Positions 56,871 to 64,000 of a stretch of 64,000 nt of DNA are shown here, in pieces (position 1 is the first letter of the stretch; every line of letters starts with the position of its first letter). The translations under genes were made by a program, and so were the position numbers. A model generated the notes under the pieces. The model searched no databases. It was not told the DNA's origin and was given only the letters and a program-made list of their open reading frames with translations. The DNA is from Nyssa sinensis (Eukaryota; Streptophyta; Magnoliopsida; Cornales; Nyssaceae): positions 29,669,307-29,733,306 of the forward strand of contig CM018035.1 in NCBI GenBank assembly GCA_008638375.1, in the 5' to 3' direction.

Positions 56871-58330
56871 CTTCCCCACCCTACTTCGTTTCCTCTATCC
56901 AGGCAAGGCGTCTGCTTCACAAGGGATGTCACGGATTCTTATGTAGTGTTCAAGACACTGATTCCCAGCAGCCTGAGTTAGAAAAGATTCCCATTGCTAG
57001 GGAATTTCCCAGAGTATTCTTGGATGATCTTCCAGGAATGCCCATAGATAGGGAGATCGAGTTTTGCATTGACGTATTGCCAGGCACTACACCGATATCC
57101 AAGACTCCATATAGGATGGCACCGGCAGAGCTGAAGGAGCTGAAGCTCCAGTTACAGGAATTATTGGACAAGGGTTTTATACGACCCAGCTCGTCACCAT
57201 GGGGTGCACCTGTATTGTTCATAAAGAAAAAGAATGGAACCATGAGGTTGTGTATCGACTATAGAGAGCTGAACAAGGTTACCATCAAGAACAAATATCC
57301 ACTACCCAGAGTAGATGATTTGTTCGACCAATTGAAAGGGGCCCAGGTGTTCTCGAAGATCGACTTGAGGTCCGGTTATCACCAGTTGAAGGTCAGACCC
57401 ACTGACATTCAGAAGACAGCATTTAGGACATAGTATGGACACTACGAGTTCCTTGTTATGCCATTTGGGGTGACCAATGCCCCAGCTGCATTTATGGATA
57501 TGATGAACCGTGTGTTCAAGCCGTACTTAGATGACTTCGTAGTCGTATTCATAGACGACATCTTGGTTTACTCTAAGAACCAGGAAGAACATGAGGTACA
57601 TCTGAGGAGAGTCCTACAGAAGTTAGGGGAGCAGAAGTTATACGCCAAGTTGAAGAAATGCGAATTCTGGCTTCCTAGTATAGCATTTTTGGGACACGTG
57701 ATCAGTAAGGAGGGAATCTCTGTTGATTCCTAGAAGATCGAGGCAATCATGAATTGGCCTCAACCTACGAGTGTCACGGAAGTGCGAAGTTTCATGGGGT
57801 TAGCAGGCTACTATAGGAGATTTGTCAAGGACTTCTCCAAAATAGCTACGCCTATTACCAAACTGACCCGGAAAGGTGTTCCTTTTGTTTGGACAGGGGA
57901 ACAAGAGAAGAGTTTCCAAGAATTAAAGGAACGTTTGGTTACAGCTCCTATATTGACAGTACCAAATGGAACCGAAGGGTTTGTGATTTATAGTGATGCT
58001 TCACTTAAAGGCTTGGGGTGTGTGTTAATGCAGAACGGAAAAGTGGTAGCATATGCTTCACGACAGTTGAGACCCCATGAAGGGAACTACCCGACACACG
58101 ATCTCGAGCTAGCCACCATTGTCTTCGCTTTGAAGATATGGAGGCATTATTTATACTGGACCACGTGCGAAATCTTCACCGACCATAAGAGCCTCAAGTA
58201 TCTGTTTACACAGAAGGAGCTCAATATGAGACAACGCCGTTGGTTGGAATTGTTGAAAGACTACGAGGTCAACATACAGTACCACCCAGGAAAGGCAAAT
58301 GTGGTAGCTGACGCTCTTAGTAGAAAGTCA
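56870..58330 (+). pseudogene. Tekay-like reverse transcriptase and RNase H
   Basis: [21 protein letters not shown] (57037-57093), [31 protein letters not shown] (57175), [29 protein letters not shown] (catalytic Asp), then TAG 57431, [20 protein letters not shown], and FIDDILVYS with the catalytic pair at 57555-57560. TAG at 57731 ([12 protein letters not shown]). RNase [21 protein letters not shown] (57985), [47 protein letters not shown]. All catalytic acids are present. Otherwise open for ~2.1 kb. Confidence 0.93.
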
Positions 58331-58539
58331 TCGGGGAGTTTAGCTTGCCTGTTGACGACACAGAAAGAGATACTGAGAGATTTGGAGGACATGGAAATGG
58401 AGATAGTTCTGCCCAGTTCCGAGGCACTATGTGGCAACGTCACAGTCGGTTTGTCGATTGTGGACAAGATCAGGGGACAGCAGACTCAGGATGAGAAACT
58501 GGCTAAGCTTCTTCAAGGAATGGAGACAGACATAGATTC

Positions 58540-59882
58540 CGAGTACACGGTGAAAGATGGAATATTATATTATCAGGGTAGAATCTGCGTACCCGACGTG
58601 CCCGAAATCAGGAAGGAGATTCTTGATGAGGCACACAGTTCGAAGTTTGCCTTACATCCAGGGGGTACCAAAATGTATCACAATGTTAAGGATACTTATT
58701 GGTGGTCTGGGATGAAACGTCACATAGCTGAGTACATAGCACGATGTGTCAAGTGCCAGCAAATTAAGGTAGAACATCAGAAGCCTGGAGGACTTCTGCA
58801 ATCACGGCCCATTCCTGAGTGGAAGTGGGAACACATCACGATGGACTTTGTGTCAGGATTGCCAAAGACAGTCAAGGGGAGTGACTCTATTTGGGTCATC
58901 GTAGACAGATTAACTAAGACAGCTCACTTCTTGGCAACCAAGATGACACAATCTCTTCAGCGACTAGCCGAGCTATACTATCAGAGAGATCGTTAGACTT
59001 CACGGAGTTCTAGTATCAATCGTTTCTGATAGGGACCCCCGGTTCGTATCACGATTCTGGAAGGGACTACAACAAGCTATGGGCACGGAACTGAGTCTTA
59101 GCACTGCGTATCGCCCCAAGACCGACGGCCAGTCGGAAAGGACGATACAAACTTTAGAAGACTTACTGCGTTTTTGTGTCATAGACTTTGAAGGGAGTTG
59201 GGAAGATCAGTTGCCATTGGTGGAGTTCACGTACAATAATAGCTATCAAACTAGTATTGGTATGGCACCATATGAGGCATTGTACGGTAGGAAGTGCCGG
59301 TCACCACTGTGTTGGACAGAGGTGGGAGAAAGGAAACTCTATGGGCTAGAGATAGTGGAACAGACCGCAGAAAAGATACAACTGATCCGACAGCGTTTAT
59401 TAGCAACTCAAAGTCGACAGAAAAGCTATGCGAATGTTCACCGACGAGACTTAGAGTTTACGAAAGACGATTTTGTGTACTTGAAAGTATCACCCATGAA
59501 AGGAGTAGTCAGGTTTGGCAAGAGGGGAAAGCTTGGCCCCAGATACATTGGGCCATTCAAGATCACAAAGAGGGTTGGACCCGTAGCTTACGAGCTTGCC
59601 TTACCTTCAGAGTTAGCACATGTTCACAATGTGTTTCATGTCTCGATGCTAAGGAAATGTATACAGAGTGCAGATCAAGTGATCAAGCACGAACCATTAG
59701 ACGTTCAGGAAAATCTGAGTTACATAGAGCATCCAGTTCAGATTTTGGATCGTCGAGATCAGGTACTACGGAACAAGACTATTCCATTAGTCAAAGTTCT
59801 GTGGAGAAATCACCGGATGGAAGAGGCTACTTGGAAGCGAGAAAATGATATGCGCGCCAAGTACCCACACTTATTTTCATAG
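58540..59882 (+). pseudogene. Tekay-like integrase with chromodomain-like tail
   Basis: [24 protein letters not shown]...[10 protein letters not shown]...[11 protein letters not shown] (58629-58780). Core: MDFVSGLP with first Asp (58842), then a 2-bp loss in an AG run at ~58985 shifts frame. The new frame carries [15 protein letters not shown] (second Asp) and [14 protein letters not shown] (Glu, ~59130). The C-terminus has [41 protein letters not shown] and a final [20 protein letters not shown], stop 59880-59882. The tail is the chromodomain-like region typical of Tekay/Del. One frameshift is the only break I can see here. Confidence 0.92.
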
Positions 59883-59914
59883 TAGTATATGCTAAGTTTG
59901 AGGACAAACTTATT

Positions 59915-59930
59915 TTTAAGGGAGTAAGAA
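59915..59930 (+). other. Polypurine tract of Tekay-like element
   Basis: TTTTTAAGGGAGTAAGAA immediately before the 3' LTR TGTAATATCCC. Confidence 0.8.
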
Positions 59931-60563
59931 TGTAATATCCCGACCCGGGATACGTCACGTATACCGAGGTAGGTCGGTTAAACTATGTAACTTGAACGGT
60001 AAGAAATGTATATCATGGTATTTCACGGAAATGAATGACTGGAAATGGAAAATGATTGAATGTATAAACCGTGCCGGGCAACACCCGAGCACCCCGGGAC
60101 ATCGCATCGTAAAGCATGCACGCTCGTATTTCCATGCATGCCCGTGTTTCACAGACACGTAGTACACCGGAAATTAGTGTATGCGTACATGCCCAGAGTT
60201 TAAGTATATACGTATATAATGGGCGTATAGGTACGTATAAAATATGTATAATTATGGGCTATGTATGTACATATATATTATATAATGTATTATAATATAT
60301 ATATATATATGTGTATATTAAATTAAAATAAAAAGGGGAAAGAAAAGAAAAGTGGGCAAAGGCTGTTACCAGCCGTGCAAGTGTGTGTGAGTGGGTGAAG
60401 ATGTATTATATATATATATATAGGTATGAAAAGGTGTGTGTGTGTGTACGGTTGAATGTGTGTGTGTGAGGAGTTGAGTGTATAACACTCAATAGGGAGT
60501 GGTGGAAACAGAAAGTGGGTGATGGAGTGTGTGAGTAGATCTTAGGGTATGGTGAGGTCTGAC

Positions 60564-60566
<3 letters not shown>

Positions 60567-60609
<43 letters not shown>
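60567..60609. repeat. (AG)n microsatellite in 3' LTR leader
   Basis: About 21 AG units against about 11 in the 5' LTR. Confidence 0.9.
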
Positions 60610-60617
<8 letters not shown>

Positions 60618-60775
60618 GCTTAGCATATACATGTGATCTCTCACTCTCGGGAGAAAAGGAAACCAAAGGAAAGGTCAAGAACTGAAGGGGAGAAGAAGAG
60701 AGAAAGATTGATTCAGGAATAGAGAGAGGAGCGGAAGGGAAGAGACCCACAAAGCAAAGGAAAAACGAAAGCAAG

Positions 60776-63037
60776 GTGAGCCACTGTTTCTGTTTCAAAC
60801 TTTTGTAGCATGATTTGATTCATTTTGAATATAGGGTCTAGATCAGCATAAAATATGGAACTAAATGCAAAAAGAATGATAGAAAACGGTTAAGAAACCA
60901 AAGAGAAAATCCGAGTTGCAGGTTCGGGAGGATAATCTGGGTTTCATTGATTTTATGTTTAAAACCTTGCATTTAGTTTGTAAAAATGTTGCTATAAAGT
61001 GCAGAAACACTTTAGGAACAAAATGGGTCCAAAACAGTTGAGAAACAGTCAGTGAAATAAAAAGAAACCAGTTGGCCGGAAAAACGGCCGGAGACGTTTG
61101 ACCCCCTATTCGTGAAAATTTAGGAGGTTTCAATGGAAACGGATAGTGGATTTGAAATCCTTGAGAGAAGGGTGAGAGAACGACATTTAATTTGGGGCAA
61201 ATCGAGATCGGAATCCAGTCACCATCGCCGGAGAAGGCGCGGAAACCTACTGGTGCTCCACCGAAAAACGAGGAAGACAACACTGTTGTCTCGGGTTAAG
61301 ACGAACCGGGTCCGGGCTGGGTCGGGTTGGGATCCGACCGACCGCAATAACGGAGCCAACACTGCGTCGTTTTATGTTTGGAATTTAAATGAATTGGGCT
61401 TGTTTGGCTATGGGGATAGGAAATGGAAATTGGGTTTGGGCTTATTCCAACCACGGATAAGGATAGGGACTGGGTTATTGGAATCCGGTTCTTGAATTTA
61501 ACTAAACCGTTTGGTTCAGGGGAGGACCGGACCGGTTTAGGGTTCCTAGCCATGAGCCCACTGGTTCAGACCGGAACTTAGGGAAATTTCATTTTGACCC
61601 CAAATGTTTTAAGAAACCCCACTAAGGCCCAAACAGGAAATTAATAAAATATTAATTTTACAAAAATACCCCTATTTCAAATGTGGGTCAAACGAAGTCC
61701 AAACGGGGTAAATGAATAGTCAAAATTTATTATGTCGGACGTTCTGAGTCCAATGGTGGGGTCCCTTTTATGAGACGGGACCCCAAAGGATAAAATACCG
61801 TAAAAGTGCAAAATGACCATTTTGCCCTTTTCAGTACAAAAGTCCAAATGGAATTCCGCGAAAGCCTAAACCGAATTTCTTCGGCATTCCGGACTCAATG
61901 GTAAAGTCTAAATTAGTATTTGAAATACTGATGATGGAAAGGCATAAAATTTGATGAATAGAATTTATTCTAAAACGTAGTCATTGATATATAGGGAACT
62001 CGAAAGGCAAGGGTACACTCACAGATTCCTGATCTAGAATCACGATAGAGGTAAGTGGATCACTCTCTCTTACATGTGGTGTTTCCACAAGCCAAGTTCA
62101 TTCTTTTACTGCCAAACTCGTACTCTTGAATGTATTGATATCCTTGAATCCACAATTCGATATTTTCCTATCTTGTGGACATTTGATTGACTGATGTATC
62201 ATTGTTATCATGTTTCACTGTGCCTTGAAAGTACCTCATGTTATTGCTATCCACAATGTGATATTGTTCTATCTTGTGGACATTGATTGACTGTTGTATC
62301 ATTGTTATCATGTTGAACCATGCCTTGAAAGGCGTACTATTATGCTTTCATTGAATCTATGATATTCCATTTTATACTTCTATGGAATCACGAATGATCA
62401 TGATATGTTATGAATACCGGATTTGTGCTCAGTCACAATATCCATCCGATGCTTCTGTATTGACTGGAGACCTAAGGGTCAAGTCCATGGATGGACAGGT
62501 GGCAGGAATGAATTCCTCGAAGGCTTTCCACCAACAATTGACTGGCATGATCACTGGCATTTCATTGCATTTCCATTGGCATTTCATTTGCAATTTCACT
62601 GGCATGTTACAGAATAAAAGCATCTCTTATGACTGACAGAACTTGATTGTTGAATGGCACTATCCCTTATGATTCTTCAAGTCTCGAAGGACTTGCATTA
62701 ATTGATTTGATTGTGATCGGTTCATTGTGGCAGTACTTCATTGTGGTTATATTATCATTGAAATTCTTCATATTGACATTATACCCAGTACTTCTGATTG
62801 TGTATTATGATTACTATTCATTGGCCCTCGTGGCAATTGTTTCCATTGGCCCTCGTGGCAATTGTTTCCATTTGCCCTCGTGGCAATTGTTTCCATTGGC
62901 TATCACAGCATCTTATTCTTATGATTGGCTATCATAATCTTATTCATGGATTTATTGATCATCGATACTAGTGTTGGAGATTTGCATTTACTTACTAAGC
63001 TTTGTAGCTCATTCCACCCCACCTACCCCCATTTCAG
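60776..63037 (+). other. Predicted leader intron in Tekay-like 3' LTR
   Basis: Donor GCAAG|GTGAGC at 60776. Acceptor after TTCCACCCCACCTACCCCCA then TTTCAG at 63037. No nested insertion, so this copy shows the native intron-like size of about 2.26 kb. Confidence 0.45.
62817..62900. repeat. 26-bp tandem repeat, 3 copies (3' LTR)
   Basis: Same unit as 54593-54646 with one more copy. Confidence 0.85.
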
Positions 63038-63396
63038 GTGATGACGCTGCGAGACCCCAGTAGGAGTCTGAGAGCGTAGGGGGACATTTTGAAGTACGGT
63101 ATCTAGTCTATGTTAGTTCTCCCATGTATTCACCACCCCCGGATGCTGGTTACGTTTAGTTCTCATTTTGTCTTATGTAGAACTATGTCATGTATTTAAT
63201 AGACTTTCACTGTTTAAGTTATTTAAAAGACTTCCGCTGGATTACTGTAATTGATAAAGACTTCCGTTGTTCATTGTTCAAAATTTTTAGTACATTGCAT
63301 ATTAGTACTATGATACAGGAATGGAAAAAGTAGGGACGGCCTTCGGGTCGGCCCCGCGACGCGAGATCCGCATAGGGTGGGTTTCGAGTCGTGACA

Positions 63397-63615
63397 ATGT
63401 ATGTATACATATTTAGATACATATAAAATATATTAAGATTATATGAATATATATGTATATTAAAATGTATATGTGTATCTCATGCAAAATAAGAAAGGAA
63501 ACAGAAAATATTAGTGTGTGCATCACTCTGTGTGTGTGTGTGTGCATCACTGTGTGTGTGTTTGGGAACCACACCAACCACCATTGGTGAAGGTGGTGTG
63601 TGTATATATGTAATA

Positions 63616-63647
<32 letters not shown>

Positions 63648-64000
63648 TGAGGGTGCGTGGATGGAGGAGGAATAATGGACGGTTCTCTACAGTCAAGGAT
63701 GACTGCAAAAGAGAGAGAGGGAGAGAGAGAGAGATAAGGTAGAGAGAGAGAGAGGCGGTGGAATGTCTCTATATATATGTATACGGGTTTGTGAGTTGAG
63801 AGGTTAGAAAAGAAAGGGAAGGGTCAGGAACTGAAGGGGAGAAGAAGAGAGAGAGATTGATTCAGAAACAGAGAGATTCAGAAGGGGCACCGAGAGCAAA
63901 TAAGAAAACCCAGGTAAGTAATCGCGTTTCTGTTTTTATGATTTAAAGCATGATATCTTGATCTAAAGCTAGGGTCTTGAAGAGGATGAAAGTACAAAAA
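63397..64000 (+). repeat. LTR G, part 2 (continues beyond window)
   Basis: After TSD ATGTA the interrupted LTR resumes: TA and TG microsatellites (e.g. 63618-63646), (AG)n, a purine-rich leader GAAGAAGAGAGAGAGATTGA (shared with the Tekay-like leader at 49637), and CCCAG|GTAAGT (63914), a perfect splice-donor consensus. Right end and class beyond the window are unknown. Confidence 0.8.

Larger units (their letters stand above)
48896..63396 (+). mobile_element. Tekay/Del-like Ty3/gypsy retrotransposon, full length, with nested solo LTR
   Basis: TSD ATGTA at 48891-48895 and 63397-63401. 5' LTR 48896-55138 (contains a 2.8 kb nested solo LTR), PBS, gag-pol, PPT, and 3' LTR 59931-63396. Without the nested LTR the element is ~11.7 kb with ~3.4 kb LTRs that look about 98% identical, so it is young. 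Pol order protease-RT-RNase H-integrase with a chromodomain-like tail, the large LTR and MVNTRQG gag start fit the Tekay/Del chromoviruses. It has a handful of stops and frameshifts, so this copy is probably dead but only recently. Confidence 0.94.
59931..63396 (+). repeat. 3' LTR of Tekay-like element (3.47 kb)
   Basis: Uninterrupted copy; ends GGTTTCGAGTCGTGACA (one change from CGGGTC). Predicted leader intron 60776-63037 (CAAG|GTGAG ... CCCCCATTTCAG). Confidence 0.95.

Noticed and set aside
1..64000. Host genes, rDNA, centromeric satellite or telomere repeats
   Set aside because: I found no intron-exon gene, rRNA block or long satellite array; all longer coding homology is to transposable elements.

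Overview
This window looks like nuclear DNA from a flowering plant, in a heterochromatic, gene-poor region. I found no convincing host protein gene, rRNA gene or functional tRNA gene. Nearly all 64 kb can be assigned to LTR retrotransposons inserted into one another. Evidence: Ty3/gypsy and Ty1/copia protein fragments, initiator-Met-type primer sites, polypurine tracts, TG...CA long terminal repeats and, for six insertions, target-site duplications (TSDs) that I can read on both sides. The species cannot be named from this.

Layout. (1) 1-9107: a minus-strand, internally deleted Ty3/gypsy element (family F1) with ~2.8 kb LTRs; the left LTR is cut by the window edge. It sits in a decayed plus-strand Ty1/copia element whose 3' half remains at 9108-~11545. 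(2) 11735-13118: two small minus-strand TRIM elements. (3) ~12262-47792: an old plus-strand LTR (family B) broken into pieces at ~12262-12834, 13119-13662, 27170-27538 and 46087-47792. Two minus-strand solo LTRs interrupt it. Solo LTR A (13663-15038 + 24370-27164, TSD TTTCG) contains a young 9.3 kb non-autonomous large-LTR element (15039-24369, TSD CCTTG). Solo LTR C (27539-28742 + 44253-46081, TSD CTTAA/TTTAA) contains a 15.5 kb Tat-lineage Ty3/gypsy element (28743-44252, TSD TATAT). The Tat element holds a further solo LTR D (37282-41416, TSD GCTTC). (4) 47930-48237: a minus-strand fragment resembling a CACTA transposase. (5) 48572-64000: another LTR (G) split by a nearly complete Tekay/Del-like Ty3/gypsy element (48896-63396, TSD ATGTA). 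Its 5' LTR holds a plus-strand solo LTR of family F1 (50296-53115, TSD ACCGC).

How the parts work. The Tekay-like element is the best coding copy: gag with one damaged zinc knuckle, protease, reverse transcriptase, RNase H and integrase, broken by a few stops and two or three frameshifts. The Tat element has gag, protease, RT, RNase H, an extra RNase H and integrase in nearly one frame with about 20 internal stops, followed by a hairpin minisatellite and antisense ORFs, one resembling the plant 'gypsy-type transposon' domain family. The 9.3 kb element keeps only a small coiled-coil/zinc-knuckle Gag and would depend on helper proteins.

Most interesting: several LTR families (LARD, A, C, B, D, E and partly F1 and G) share a possible leader-intron layout inside the LTR. 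A purine-rich leader ends at a 5' splice-donor consensus, and 2-3 kb later there is a conserved branch-point/pyrimidine tract/CAG acceptor block. Between them lie repeats of a short dyad (GGACTC-7 nt-GAGTCC). LARD LTRs also carry two tRNA-like Pol III box pairs and a 26-bp palindrome. These are predictions from sequence alone.
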